A DNA stretch of 64,000 bases from NCBI GenBank assembly GCA_036925085.1, contig JAUPFP010000029.1, forward strand, positions 1,874,501 to 1,938,500, given 5' to 3'. The notes below the pieces were generated by a model that was not told where the DNA came from, did no database searches, and saw only the letters and a list, made by a program, of their open reading frames with translations. Source of the stretch: Brachycybe producta. Lineage: Eukaryota; Arthropoda; Diplopoda; Playtdesmida; Andrognathidae. Positions 40,695-53,274 of the stretch are shown one piece after another; the first letter of the stretch is position 1, and the number at the start of each line of letters is the position of its first letter. The position numbers and the translations under genes are program-made.

Positions 40695-42959
40695 GCACAC
40701 CCTGTACCTAGGCGGATATTAAACAACCATGCCCTAGCACAGATTAAACATCATCTCCATTCAATAATCTGGCCCAAAGCAAACCAATGTTTTGACATTG
40801 AAACAGTCTGGGTAGAATTTCAGTCCATTGTTCTCAGTGCAGTAAATAAATATGCCCCAATTGTTTCTACTAGACGAGTGTCTTATGTTCCACGTTGTAC
40901 TCGTAAGGCATTCAACCATAAATTGATGTGTTGGAGGAACTGGAAGCGTACCAATGACCCCATAGCTCTGACTCTATATAAGCAATCAGTCTCTTACTAT
41001 CGTCAAGTAGTTAGAGATAATGCTGCCAGACTTGAAATTAGTGCAGTTAGTAGTCGTGATAATACTACCTTTTTTAAGTTCGTGCGCAAACGTCTTTGCA
41101 ATCACGCAAAAATTCCAAACTTGGTCTTAGAAAGTGGGGTTGTTAGTTCTTCAGAAACAGAACAGGCAGAATTCTTAAATCTTGAATTTGCTAACTCATA
41201 CTCACAAAATAACCATATACCAAACGACTGTACTAATCCACTTTATACCGATCTTGGAGCACTTTCTTCCTTTAATGTGCACACCATTTATGAATTGCTT
41301 AATAATATACGTCCAAATTGCACTTCTGGGCCTGATAGAATTCCTGCCAGGGTATTAAAGCATTGTGCGGCAGAGCTTGCCAGCCCAATTTGTGATCTAT
41401 TTAAGTTATCTTTACTATCGGGCAGTTTACCTTCCGACTGGAAATTGGCTATAGTACGTCCTGTCTTTAAAAAAGGTGATCGTACACTGCCGAAGAATTA
41501 TAGGCCAATATCGCTCACAAGTATTATATGTAAGCTAATGGAAAGGATAATTGGGGAATATTTATTAAATCATATGAAATCAATGAACTTGCTTGCCTCA
41601 AACCAGTATGGTTTCCTTCCCACTCGTTCTTCAACGATACAACTTCTTGACTGTTTACTAGAAATTGTGGACTGCGTAGATAAAAAGAAGTCTGCAACCG
41701 TGGCTTATCTTGATTTTACATCTGCATTTGACAGAGTTGATCATGGTCTTCTGATGGCCAAGCTTGCTAGATATGGTATAGCAAACCCTGTCTATGGATG
41801 GATACAGGCTTTTCTGACTAACCGCTTCCAGTCAGTTCAAGTGGGATCAACCCTCTCGTGCGTTAGCTCAGTTGGTAGTGGGGTAATTCAGGGTAGCGTA
41901 TTGGGACCAATCCTATTTGGTATATTTATTAATGATATAGCACAAAACAATCTCTGTAAGACCCTGCTTTATGCCGATGATGTGAAATGTGTATCCAGTT
42001 GTTTGGAGAAACTGCAAGGAACCCTATCTAACATATCAGATTGGGCAGATACTAATGGCATGTCTCTTTCAATTGACAAGTGTATGGTGCTGGACTTTAA
42101 TACTAAAGGGCTGGCATCAAGTCTATCTTGTATGGGCAGTGCCATTAAATTGGTTCCTGAAGCCCGAGACCTGGGTGTCTTATTTAATGATAAGTTAAAT
42201 TTCTCATCACATTGTAACGTAATATGTTCCAAAGGCCATCAAAGGGTAGGCATACTATTTAAAGTATTGCCCAATAGCCCAATTACACTATTAGTCATGG
42301 CCTTTAAGGCATTTGTAATCCCAATCCTGAGTTATGCCTCTTCAGTGTGGTCCCCATATCTGATACGAGATATTGATGCAATAGGCAGTTCAGCGTAGAT
42401 TTACTAAACGATTGAAGGGCTTGTCTAATATGTCGTATATACAACGATTGCATTCCCTTGGAATAATTACTCTTGAACTCAGACGCCTCCATACTGACTT
42501 AGTATTGTTATACAAAATATTGGCTAAGGATGTCTTTTTTCCCTTGGAGTGGGAGTCTTTCCTAATATTTTCTCCAACAATCACTAGGTCCCACTCAAAG
42601 CGTATTATGTCACCTGTAGCTCGCATTAATTGTAAACAACACTGTTTTTTTAATAGGGTCATCCCTATTTGGAATTCACTCCCACAATACGTAGTGGACT
42701 CTTCATCATCAGCTAGCTTTTATGCTAATGTTAAGACATTGGATCTAGCTTGTTGGTTGCATGGACGGGCTGCAAGAGGAAATTAAAAAAATGTATCGAT
42801 GATGAAATGATTGTTTTCACCTCTTTGTATATCCCTATGTATTTGTGTTTGTTATTTTATTTTGTCTTATATTGACCAGGGTTAGACGTAAGTGTTGCTG
42901 TAATGTACAACCTGTAAAACCCTAATAAAATATTATTATTATTATTATTATTATTATTA
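40695..42959 (+). mobile_element. 5'-truncated CR1/Jockey-type LINE with ATT-repeat tail
   Basis: Begins inside the ORF2 coding frame, so the endonuclease and 5' part are missing. It carries reverse transcriptase and the C-terminal domain, a 3' UTR, AATAAA at about 42923 and an (ATT)n tail to 42958. It is inserted inside MITE family B. A one-base loss near 42393 breaks the frame. It is a dead copy. Confidence 0.82.
40697..42786 (+). pseudogene. LINE reverse transcriptase, truncated and frameshifted
   Basis: The frame is open from the left edge of the element (no ATG; RILNNHALAQIKHH is readable upstream of 40878) to 42398. It includes FKKGDRTLPKNYRPISLTS, YLDFTSAFDRVDHGLL, GVIQGSVLGPILFGIFINDI and the catalytic YADD near 41970. 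After AIGSSA a base is missing: the next frame gives RRFTKRLKGLSNMSY...RRLHTDLVLLYKIL and IWNSLPQYVV, ending at 42786, which is the usual C-terminal domain of CR1/L2/Jockey-group LINEs. The group is judged from motif style only. There is no RNase H, unlike the other LINE in this window. Confidence 0.82.
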
Positions 42960-43004
42960 AATGTTATGTCAACCCCTCTGACGTCACACATTTCTTGTTA
43001 CAAT

Positions 43005-43180
43005 GAGGCAAGTGTATGTGGCTCAAATTCAAGAACAAAACTTCAACTTGAACACCCTTGAAACACAGGTTCCAACATAGAAAAATCTTACTTTGTTGAG
43101 CTCACTAAAATTCCTGTTCTAAGAGGGTTCGAATGGCAAGTTTTTTTTTCTTCTTAACTTTGAGCCAACAATAGTGTCAA
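43005..43180. repeat. Dispersed repeat, GGCTCAAATTCAAGAACAAA type
   Basis: GTGGCTCAAATTCAAGAACA and AAACTTCAACTTGAACACC, then a TACTTTGTTGAGCTC block, resemble sequence at 58025-58185 (inverted in part) and a shorter piece near 61770 (AATTTGAACTTGAACTTTGG). The element type is unknown. Confidence 0.4.
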
Positions 43181-44400
43181 CGTAAAAACTAAATCATTTT
43201 GCAAATATACTTGTCATCTATGAACGAAACCATAAATCCAATAATAATTCTAGGTTCCAAATATATTATTTAAATTGCCTAGTAATAAAAATAAATTGGA
43301 CTGTTTCCATTTAATCAAAATATATCGATTTTTTATTTTCTATGAAAAAAAAAAACTACATGATTTAAATGGGAATTTAAAGCAAATGCTTAAAACGGAA
43401 GTGAACGTGTAGCTTTAGATTTTCTTTTTTTTGCAGATTGACCAGTGATTTTTATACTGACTGAATTTCAACTTTCACTGTAACATATGTTTGTCAATGT
43501 TCAATGTACTGTTTTTTGTTATGTGTTTGTTTTTTTTACAGAATTTTTGTGTTGTTTTAAACTGACTAAAAAAAAAGAAAGGTGAAAACATGAAATGCCA
43601 AAAGAGAACAAAAAAGACTAACAACATTTTCTATTTTAAGAAGATCTACATTAGAGAAAGGAGAGAAGAAAGAATGAAACAAAAATGCACTTTAGAAGAA
43701 AAAAAAGTTTTTCACTTATTTCTATGTTATGTCATCCTCCTCCTCCTCCTCCTCCTCCTCCACCTCTTTTCATAAAATAAAAAATCCCTTTTTATTATTT
43801 AAAGCCGTTTTAAAACCAGTTAACTAAACTTGTTTTCATTTACATGTAGCATCAGTGTGAAATTGTTAATATTATCTTCTTAACAGTAAAACAACAAAAT
43901 TGCCACAAACAGTTGTAGAATTTTTATCTAATTATTTAATTTTTTGCTTAAGTATTTAAAAATCAATCATTCAGTTAATTTAAAAAAATCTAAAGTAATT
44001 GTCTTTTCTTTAAAAATGAGAATGGAAGAAATTGGTTCAGGTAAGAAAAATTATCAACTACAATTGTACATTTTGCTTACTGTATCTATTAATACAAAAC
44101 TTTTCATCTCAAAATAGTGTACCTTTCTTGTATATAAAGAAAATAGTTTGAATACTTGAAAAAACTAACTATCATTTCCAATTATACAGTCAACATTTTA
44201 CAAAATCTAACAACATTTCGTTTTTCAAAATGAAAAGAAAACATTACTTATGTTACACACATATTTTTCTTCCTTCATTCTCAAAAGTAATTCTGATACC
44301 TAAAACTATTTTTAGCCATACAGAGAAATGAGGTCTATATATTTTAAAAAAAACGTTTTAAATTTTAAAGTATACGCAGAAAATTTAAAGCAATTCCAAA
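43181..44400. other. AT-rich intergenic DNA
   Basis: No gene recognised. A (CCT)n run lies at about 43737-43765. Small open frames are AT-rich background. Confidence 0.4.
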
Positions 44401-44529
44401 CCGAATATGTACTCAGTTCCAAAGAAAAGGTATAAAACATCGTTTTATAAGCTTAAAATTTTGCTTAAACGAAAAGGCAATAAACTAATAGGTATATATT
44501 TAAAAAAAATTAGCATTCCAAAAAATGCA

Positions 44530-44945
44530 TTGAATGAAGACATTCTTGTCTTGCATACTTCACTTTCGATGTATTGCAACCAACATTTCCATTGTCGTTC
44601 ATCCAGTTGACATCCAATGAATTTCCGAAAATGCATTATGAGTATCTATAGAAACACGTCAAGAACGCCACCTCTAAACTTTCATAACATTTGAATCGTG
44701 AATTGCACATGTATAGGAATCGAAGACTTCCCTTCAAATGTATTGCATCCAAAGTTTCCATTACCGCTCTTATGGTTTTCTTATCGAAGTTTCACTGTCA
44801 TGAGAGCACCTATCGAAACACCTCAACCACGCCCACACTTAAAACGGGCATTACACACAGGAAATGAATACATTCTTGTCTTGCACACTTTACTAGGAAT
44901 GTATAGCAGAATTGGCACTCAACATTTTCATTGTCCTTAAAACTA
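44530..44945. repeat. Diverged direct repeats about 320 bases apart
   Basis: GAAGACATTCTTGTCTTGCA near 44537 and GAATACATTCTTGTCTTGCA near 44865 are each followed by ACTTYAC, GATGTATWGCA and CAACATTTYCATTGTC. A third, shorter version (CAAATGTATTGCATCCAAAG, TTTCCATTACC) lies near 44740. Gene function is not indicated. Confidence 0.55.
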
Positions 44946-46900
44946 AAGAACATCCCCATCCTCATATCCTCATCAAAAGTTATATTTCATTAATTATTAA
45001 TTAGAAATACAGTGAACAAGAAAAGTTATAGAAGTCTGAACGTTTATATCCAAGAGGCATTCTTGAGATGGTTCTAAACTAAATTCTTAAAAAGCCTTAG
45101 AGCCTTAATACTAGTAAAGTAAGCCTCCAGCTCCCTCCAATCATATTACAAAACTACAATTTCTTCAAGTATAAGGAGTCCAATTATTAATAACCTATTC
45201 TTTCTTAGCTTTAATACATAAATGTTGTAATTTGTGGTTAAACCCCCAACAGGCATAAGACAAATTGAAAGACACACAAGACACACACAAAAAACATGAA
45301 AAAGAATGGCTTTAATGTGTATTATACGATCCTAAAAGAGTGGTTTAAGGCACAAAGTAAGTCCTTTGCATGATTTTCTACTGATTTATTTACCAAAAGG
45401 ATTAGTTGTAGAATGTTTACGCTGTAATTGCGAAATATCCATTAAGGAATAACCCTCTCATACAAAGTATACTATGTATGTACAATACAAGTATAGTATT
45501 AGTGCCCACTTTTCCTATTCAGAAGAAGAAGAAGGTGGAGAAAATTGGATCAATTGTCCCCCCCCCTTTTTTTCTTCTGTCTTTCTATAGATAATGTCCA
45601 AACTTTAAGTCCCATGTAATGTATAATCCTTAGAAAAATATGCTAGTCATGCAGAAAATGTTCCAGATGGACCGACTCTAACAACTATGTGTGTGTGAAT
45701 TACAAATGGCTTAGAAAAAGCAAAATCTCTTCTCTTTACTTCAAGAAGAAGAAGAAGAAGGATTAAAAAAAACCCTCAAATTAGATCAAAGTCTCACTTT
45801 TAAAAGAGAAAACCACATGTAAAACAAATAGCGCCATACAAGTTCTGAAAATACATATATTTATCTACATATATATGTGTTATTTTTGGCAAAGTCTGAC
45901 ACGTATTATTTTTGAAGAGAGTAATAATAATGAGATTTTGCTTGAATAAAAAAAGTTAAAACTATGATTGCAATGGAATTTTTGTCTCACATTTAATGCT
46001 TGCAGTGATTGCCTCCTTTCAGGAGGAACCCACAACTTCCTCCTCTCTTTAACTCAACTCTCTATTGTTTCTTTCACCCATTCTCCGTCTCCTCCTCCAC
46101 CTCCTCCTCCTCCTCCTCAAACCACCGTACAATTGAAATTCAGTTGAAACAAACTTTTTAGGCCATACAAACATAAAACGTTCCCATTTACTGTTTTCTC
46201 TTCTTTTAACGCAAATAATTCGAATAATTTAAAAGGTTTCTTTTATTTAAAACCCCTTTTTATTGTATATTTGGAGAAGACGGAATTGTAAAATACAAAC
46301 AACGATTCCAATTCTAAAAGAAACTTCCATTATTTAAACTAATGCACTTTATAAACACAAGAAGACATTCCCCCACCACCAAAAAAAAAGTTTTACTTTC
46401 TTATTGTTGAATATACTACATTTACAGGGTGTGTGTTTAACATGTAAGACAGACAGACACGCAAAAAATCCATTATACAGTGTATATGCATAGATAACAA
46501 GAATTGTTATTAACTGTGTCCATTAAACAAATATATGAGAAAGAAAATATGCGAATAAATATGCCCCCTATGATTAATATTTGACACCTACACACGAAAA
46601 ATAATGTCTATATGTGAAGCCAATATGTCAGAAATGCATACAATATAATCTAATGAAAAAGTATGCTTAAAAAGGGAGATAAAGTTACAGAAAAAGTAAT
46701 TTTATTGAAAACTCATAATACTGAGAGCTCAGCTAGGACTCGTGTATTGTAGTTTTGACAATAACATTAAAGAATCAATATTTATTAACGATACAATAGT
46801 CTCAATAACTGCAACACAATATTCCTGTTTGCTTCCTGGTAATGTGTGTATATCATATATGCTTAAAATACATCAAGTCAAGTCAGTCAAGTTTCTCATT
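44946..46900. other. AT-rich intergenic DNA with trinucleotide runs
   Basis: Short GAA runs (about 45520-45540 and 45745-45762) and a (CCT)n/(CTC)n run near 46090-46120 are the only structure seen. No coding exon recognised. Confidence 0.4.
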
Positions 46901-46904
46901 TAGG

Positions 46905-47058
46905 GCCTTGGAACACAGACCACTTTTAGATGTCTATTTCGACTGCCAAATGAAGTTGAAGGTGGTTGCAATGTAATTACTATGGAAAGATTCGAAGTGG
47001 TCGGTATTGGCAAAAACCCCGACCTATGTTTTGCACTCAAAATCGACCACCAAAAGTA
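46905..47058. repeat. Palindromic repeat, family C
   Basis: ACACAGACCACTTTTAGATG, TTTCGACTGCCAAATGAAGT, then GGTTGCAATGTAATTACTAT and the inverted GAAGTGGTCGG. It shares CAGACCACTTTT, CGACTGCAAAATGAA and TTGCAAT with 55.92-56.06 and 58.19-58.31 kb. Confidence 0.5.
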
Positions 47059-47059
47059 G

Positions 47060-47215
47060 TCTTATGTGTTTCAATCCTAACTCTAAACTCTTACAAAGGA
47101 GAAATTGAAAGTGTGTTAGAAACTAGAACGGTAGACGAAACACTTCATAGTATTTTCATGTTGATATCTTTCAAAATGAAATTTATTTATACTGCTATTT
47201 TTAGATAAATTTAAA
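47060..47215. repeat. Foldback MITE, family A, left arm only
   Basis: TTGAAAGTGTGTTAGAAACT, AGAACGGTAGACGAAACACT and TTCATGTTGATATCTTTCAA. It ends after a fragment of the core. It directly follows the family C repeat. Confidence 0.65.
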
Positions 47216-47980
47216 CAGACAAATACTTCTCTTAATATCATAGTTATGATTTCTAAAAAACGTAATTATTAAAAGACAACAAAAATAATTTTCTATTAAA
47301 TGAAATTCCAAATTAACAAAAAAAAAAAAAAGTTATTCAAAATTAATTTTATATTGAGTTATTAAAATAATCCAATTATTTTTCTTTTCTCATTATGAAA
47401 CAAACTACTTCAAACTTAAAAATTTAAAAAAATTATTTGAAAAGCAAAACTATTAAAGCCTCATTTATTATGTGTAGTTAACTTTTCCATTAGAAAACTT
47501 TGATATAAAATGTTTCTAAACAGAAAACAAGACACTTATTATTTAAAATCTAACAAAACTTGGTAAACATATTAGTAAATATCATCAAGTGAGATGATAC
47601 TTACTGTCCATTAGCTATTTATCATAATGGACAAGTTGAAAATTCACTTTGTTTTCTGAAAAGAAAGCAAAATAAAAAAGACATTATAATAGACTAATGG
47701 TAACATAATCACCCTCATACATATAACATTATTCAGTGCTTTATACTATAAAAGCTATAGACTAGAATCTAGACGATGACCAATAAACAGTGACCAGTGA
47801 CCACGCATTTCTAACATCACATTAAATTTGTTCCCGCATTAAATAAATATTAAACATGTTCTACAGAGTCCAGTAAAGAACACAAGAAACACAATTAGTT
47901 AATATTTTGAAAATATATTAACTTTGTAACTCCATATAATATTAGTATTCACATAATAATTCAAGTAATAAAGTCAATTT
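47216..47980. other. AT-rich intergenic DNA
   Basis: Very AT-rich with A- and T-runs. No gene, RNA or further repeat recognised. Confidence 0.4.
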
Positions 47981-48250
47981 TATTTCTTCATGTTGACTGA
48001 CATCTTTCATAATAAACTTTTTCAGGAAGAAGAATTAAAAAAAAAATATCGTCTGCTTAAAAATTGGTCATGTTCAAACTATCATAAAAAGCTTGTTCTG
48101 AAAAATATCAAACATGAAAATACTCTTAAGTGATTGAGCTACCCTTCTAGTTTCTAAAACACATTCAAGTTTTTCTCTTCATTTTGCATTTGTAAGACAA
48201 TAATAATTAATCAGTGTTCGAGATACAACTACTTTAACTTGAATAAGTAC
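47981..48250. repeat. Foldback MITE, family A
   Basis: TTCATGTTGACTGACATCTT, ATATCGTCTGCTTAAAAATT, then AAGTGATTGAGCTACCCTTC and TAGTTTCTAAAACACATTCA. Its right arm is among the best conserved in the window. Confidence 0.7.
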
Positions 48251-48855
48251 CTACTATAAGTACACCTACATTGTACACTGAACTTTTACATTTTTACATA
48301 TAAGTATAACACAGCAAATACAAGCAGATTAGAAGCCAATTAATTATATTATAGACTTGTATCCCTCCCCCACTTTGAACATATTTGGTGTTGTCATCAG
48401 CATCTGTTTGATTATTATTCTTTTGAGTAAATAATTATTGGGGTTTTTTCTCTCTCTAAAAACTCAAAACACTAAAGAAGAGAGATGACACCAATTTCAC
48501 AAAAGAAAAGGAGCTCATAGATCAAGACACGGTTCTTTTTGTCTTAGATTCTATTCTGGAACAGAAATTATCAAAAGACCTCATATAATAATATATACAG
48601 GACCCACCTCATTTGGCAACGACTGCCAAAAACACCAATCAGTGTTTTTTTTTTAAAAAAAAGGCAGCCTTTAGGAATCGGATTTTTATGCAATATCAAG
48701 CAACTGTTTCCCAATTTGCGTAGCCCAAGTGTCAATTGTGAAGTAATCACCATCTTTAGTACAACTGCAATCATGGTTTTTATAATGAAAAAGGCTGGTT
48801 AGAGGCTAGATCTCTGGTTACTATCAGTTCTCAACTAAAGTTCTAGCCTCTAAAA
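48251..48855. other. AT-rich intergenic DNA
   Basis: No gene recognised. CTCTCTCTAAAAAC and A-runs only. Near 48840, TTCTAGCCTCTAAAACA is a weak echo of the family A arm. Confidence 0.35.
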
Positions 48856-49420
48856 CAGGGGTTCTTAACCTTTTTACAGACCCCCAAATGTCCCCAAAGC
48901 CCCTTAGCAGCACATGAACCGGAAGAGTGGCACTGGACCTGTTGGGTGCAATACATTCACAGTGAAGTCTGAAAGACACAAATGTCTTCATTTCCTGTGT
49001 GCAATGAATGGGCTACTCAAAAGTCAGGCCAATTCAGAGTGGGTGTTGTTGAGGTGTTTGTAAAGATGCTCATGACATTGCAACTTCGAGGTATTGTTAC
49101 TTCACGATTGGCATTTGAGCCACAAATTGAGGAATATTTTCTTGATATTGCATACAAATCCGAGCCTTAATAATTATAATAAAAATGTTGTAGAACAACC
49201 AGTGCCACCTTTTGAGCTCCAAATGCAAATTATTTTTATCATAACTGACTGACTGACCTCTCTCCACCTTAACTCCTTTTTTTCTGCTTGAAAAATTCTC
49301 TTGACATGTGTTTTTCTTATTTTATCTATTAAAGATAATGGATAAGAAAAAAGTTGGTGGCAATTGGCAAAGATTTCATGGCCCCCTTGGGCAAAACTTT
49401 CCATCCATTCATTTTACTGC
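48856..49420. mobile_element. hAT-type transposon remnant, left end recognisable
   Basis: CAGGGGTTCTTAACCTTTTT followed by ACAGACCCCCAAATG is a typical hAT terminal inverted repeat and subterminal region. The matching right terminus is not found; the CATGGCCCCCTTGGGCAAAA near 49375 may be its diverged remains. A 62-codon frame inside shows no transposase motif. Confidence 0.5.
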
Positions 49421-50385
49421 ATAACATTTCATAAATTCTAATCGCGTTAACAGCAATTGCATTTGAATAATTTCATTAGAAATGAAAGTAATCAAAGAGA
49501 TGAAATTAGGAGAAGGAAAAATTCACAGTTGACAACTGAAATTCGTTTTTTTTTATGTTTGCAAATTACAAGTCAAGAAATGACACCATCATCAATTATG
49601 AAAAATTGCATTTCTCAACTTTCATCTTTTAACATTTGATCTCAGTTCACTTTCAAATTTCACTCTTAGTAAGTTCTACATTCATTCTTGTTGTTTTGTT
49701 TCATTCTCACTTTTGAATTACAAAAGGAATGTTAAAACACCACCACATTCCAGCTTTCTAGCAATTCAAAAATCAGATATATGAAACTATTTTCTTATCC
49801 ATTGTTAAAATTAAAAGTAGATCTTCTCTTCAAACCTCAAACATCACAAATAACATTGTATATTAAACAATGTTATGTGTGAACACATACATACAATCAT
49901 TACCATTGTATTAAAGAACATGTAGACTAATTAGATTGCTAAATGTGTCAAAATATTCCACCCTTTAGTAACTTCCACCCATCTAAATATCCCCACCCCC
50001 CCCCCCCTTCACTTTTCACATATAACAAATGACAAGTTGTGTAAAAATAGAATGTCGACAGTCAAAGTAGTTTGTTATATACAAAACACTGACATTAATT
50101 ACAGTGATGTTTTAATTGAAGCCAGCGTTAATGACTGACATCTCTTAATAAAAATCTATGTGTAAGCAAAACAGAGGGATGGAAAATAGAGAGATGATAA
50201 AAGGGGCTATATACTGTACATGGCTGGGGGTACCACAGATTGTTAACAATTTTTGCATTACAAAATAAGTTGTTTTAGTCCACGAAAAAAAAAGGAGGAG
50301 GGGGGGGGGGATGACAACCAATATTACCGTTAACAATTGGTATTATCTCTCTTTAAAAACAACTTTTTGGTCATTTTTAGCTCAA
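49421..50385. other. AT-rich intergenic DNA
   Basis: Only homopolymer runs (a C-run near 49993, a G-run near 50300) stand out. No gene recognised. Confidence 0.4.
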
Positions 50386-50399
50386 AATTATAATGCATC

Positions 50400-50698
50400 T
50401 AATAGAGTGATTCCCAAAGAGTGTGTCATGAGCAGACTCATGAGTCTTGCTGTAGGTGTGCCGCGACGTTTTGAATGTTATTTTGAATGAGTTAATATAA
50501 TTCAATATTTTCAAATAAATTTTAACTTTATTAGAAAAAAAGCAAAATAAACAAAAATTTTCTAAACAATGTAAAAGTATATGGTTTCCAAAGGGTGTAC
50601 TGTAAACATTAATGACAAGTGTGCCGTAAGTTTTACTAAGCATGTCGCGATTTCTTCATCTGGCACAAAATACTGTGCCGTGAGTTTGAGAACCACTG
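50400..50698. mobile_element. Non-autonomous hAT element, about 0.3 kb
   Basis: The right end, inverted, reads CAGTGGTTCTCAAACTCACG then GCACAG. The left end reads AGAGTGATTCCCAAAGAGTG then TGTCATG. GTGCCG words recur inside near both ends (50459, 50620, 50676). Flanks CATCTAAT and ATTCTAAT may be a diverged 8-bp target duplication, though offset by a few bases. No coding capacity. Confidence 0.55.
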
Positions 50699-51029
50699 AT
50701 AATTCTAATATATTAAACATATTACTTTTTATCTCTCACCGTCAAAGTGTTCTAATTTATAATCTCAACGAAACACGGTGGCCAATTAATATTTTGAAAT
50801 AATTCTAATTTAATCTCTTGTGGATTAACAGTTTTTAATCAACCACAAAAACGTGCCCATTTTTCATCGCAAAAGTTACTTTATACGAGTTATAAAATAA
50901 ATGATTTAAGATGGATATATATCAAGAGAGAAACACGAGGATAATCCGAAAAGTCGTTTTTTTTTTTGTAATTCTGAATTAATTTCATCGTTTTAAATTA
51001 CGTCCATAAGCTGTAATAAAAATATGAAC
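50699..51029. other. AT-rich intergenic DNA
   Basis: Nothing recognised beyond a T-run near 50960. Confidence 0.35.
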
Positions 51030-51355
51030 TTACGGTTTCTGAATTCTGATTAAGAGAAACTAAAAATGTTTTAGAAACTAGAAATGTGGCTCGATCACTT
51101 CAGATTATTTTCGTGTTGATATCTTTCAAAGTAAACTTTTTTATAGACAGAAAAATTTGTCTGCTTAAAGTTAGGTCATTTTCAAACAGACATAAAAAGC
51201 TTATTTTGAAAGATAACAATATGAAACTACACCACAAGTGATTGAGCTACCTTTCTAATTATTTCTAAAACACATACAAGTTTCTCTTCATTTTGTACCT
51301 GAAATATAGAATAATCATAAGTTTGGGAGTCGTTTACACATTAAAACCACCCCAT
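51030..51355. repeat. Foldback MITE, family A, full copy
   Basis: Left arm TTCTGATTAAGAGAAACTAA and GTTTTAGAAACTAGAAATGT; centre TTGTCTGCTTAAAGTTAGGT; inner right ATAAAAAGCTTATTTTGAAA; right arm AAGTGATTGAGCTACCTTTC and GTTTCTCTTCATTTTGTACC. Confidence 0.75.
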
Positions 51356-51885
51356 AAAACCAGGTTTATACAATTTTCCAAATGTCTTGTCTCATTTGTT
51401 ATGATAATGCATATTTGCAGCAATAAAGAAGACTTTTTGTTTCGGTCACAGGATAAACGAGTTACTTTCAGAGTAATATGTAAAAATTCTAAATAAATTA
51501 TACATAAAAATATATACATATTTACGTAACAAAACAAAAAACTATAACGTTACGCATTTATTTAATTAAGAAACTTTTTTTAAAAATACGTCCCAAACTG
51601 GTGGCCAATGTGGGTTATAGTCCTATCTTACGGCCCTTTTTTCTGATTGTACATTCAATTAATTGAATGTAAGCAGCTTAACTTTGTGTATTTGAGCTCA
51701 ATCATGTCAGGGTTCAAGAATGAGAACATTTGTCATTAGCAAAAATAACATCCTCAGCCTGCACAATAGGCCCATCTAAAATTGCAGGATAATAGGGGGC
51801 GCTAATTGTACACATGTAACTTAGACATGGTCTAAAAACATGTACACATGTTACTGCCAGAGTGTAAAATAAGATATTCTACAAA
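51356..51885. other. Intergenic DNA
   Basis: Contains ACATGTAACTTAGACATG and ACATGTACACATGTTACT (51812-51858), a small inverted structure next to the family D palindrome. No coding signal. Confidence 0.35.
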
Positions 51886-52085
51886 TTCACTAGCTAATCT
51901 GCAAATCTTGTACAGTGAATACCATTTTAGGCAGTGAGCAGAATGTTTACATCAACAACCCAATTTGCAAAAAACCTAACTCCTGGCTTATTTTTTACAG
52001 TATGCATACATTGCCTAAAATGATAGTAAATGTGCAGATTTAGCTAACTTGCAGAACTGGGCAGTGAACATGCAGAATTACTAGG
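51886..52085. repeat. Palindromic element, family D
   Basis: Left TTCACTAGCTAATCTGCAAA, then CAGTGAATACCATTTTAGGC and AGTGAGCAGAATG. Right, inverted, CATTGCCTAAAATGATAGTA, then AATGTGCAGATTTAGCTAAC and TTGCAG. The arms are about 50-60 bases with mismatches. A possible MITE seen once in this window. Confidence 0.55.
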
Positions 52086-52324
52086 TGTTTTTGACCTCCA
52101 TTGCTCTAAAGAAAAGGATAGGATCATGCAAAAAAGGATATTTGTATGTCTGGATTCCCGAGTTTGTGGGTCAAACAACTCAAGAACGGAATGAGATAAA
52201 GACATGCAGTATTTTTTTATTTGATTCATGGTGTCAATATGTTGCTCCTGACGTAAAATCAGAAAATTTTACCCACGGGTTATTTTTTTATAATTTTTTT
52301 AGAAACAAATTTTGAGTTTTTGAC

Positions 52325-52455
52325 CAAAAATTGTGTACATGTGCATACACATGCGCAAACGTGTGTACATGTGCATACACATGCTCGCACGTATGTACAT
52401 GTGCTTACACATGCGCACACGTGTACACAAGTGCGTACACATACTTGCACAAAGT
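52325..52455. repeat. Minisatellite of TACATGTG/CACACATGCG words
   Basis: About three to four units of some 40 bases, each with GTACATGTGCATACACATGC followed by GCACACGTGT-type sequence. Each half is self-complementary. Cys-rich frames on the minus strand are artefacts. Confidence 0.75.
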
Positions 52456-53274
52456 TACGCCATTCAGAGTGGACATAGTTGAAGTGTAACTGGTTCTTCA
52501 TGAAATTTTACCTTGAAGAATTCATTGCAAGTAATTTATGGGGTTTTATGGTCCTCGGAAGTCTGTTGGGCCCTCCTGAGTTCATTTCAGTGCTTTTCAG
52601 GGCATCTAATCTATAGGGCTCATTGAATCCCTTGTTTTCACTGAAACTGTAAAATCTAATAGTTTCAACCTTATATTTATTGCTGAGATACGTAAACAAT
52701 TTTATATACATTTTATATACTTCCATATATTGGAAAATTGTGCAGAGTAGAAATACTGTAGTGAATTTTATTATGTTGGGGGGGGGGGGACCTATACATA
52801 ACCCGACATAAAGATAACTGTTTCTTTTTTTTTGGACCATTGTTGTTTTGGCGTTTGTCGATTACAAAACTGCAAACAACAGTCTTTTAAATAGCCATCA
52901 TATATAGAAGAGACGAAGAAGAAAAAACGGCAAACTTGATTTTTGTACGGTTTCTATAGACATGAATTCAATTTCTCAAATAACAACAACCAAAAAAAAA
53001 GCCATTTGAATAGAAAAACCAAACAAACAGTTGAATGAAAAACATACAAAACAAACAAGTATCCTTAGAGACTATTTAACAAGATTTACTAGCCTACAAC
53101 TTTTATATAAGACATTTTCTATTACTCAGTAGCCTACATAAGCTGGTACAATGGTAAGTTTAAAATGTACAAAAGATTTGAAAACGAAGAAAATATTCCT
53201 CCCAAAAAAAAGTTAATCTGAGATTTCAAATATTAATAAATGTATGTAAGTAAAAAGTGCTTTTTAATGTAGTT
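52456..53274. other. AT-rich intergenic DNA
   Basis: A 110-codon minus-strand frame at 52508-52840 has no recognisable domain and spans a C-run; I do not call it. A G-run lies at about 52779. Confidence 0.4.

Larger units (their letters stand above)
40532..43004. mobile_element. MITE family B, interrupted by a LINE
   Basis: The left terminus near 40532-40568 (AAGAAGATTGTGACGTCAGA then GGGGTTT) and the right terminus near 42965-43004 (GTCAACCCCTCTGACGTCAC, then TTTCTTGTTACAATG) are inverted copies. The internal block TTTTTATCAGACTAAATGAC plus ACAATCTTAA (to about 40694) matches the intact family B copy at 54.65-55.04 kb. In that copy the same block runs directly into the right terminus, so the 2.26 kb between is a later insertion. 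Confidence 0.75.

Noticed and set aside
52508..52840. 110-codon minus-strand frame
   Set aside because: Runs through a homopolymer tract, has no known motif and no splice context.
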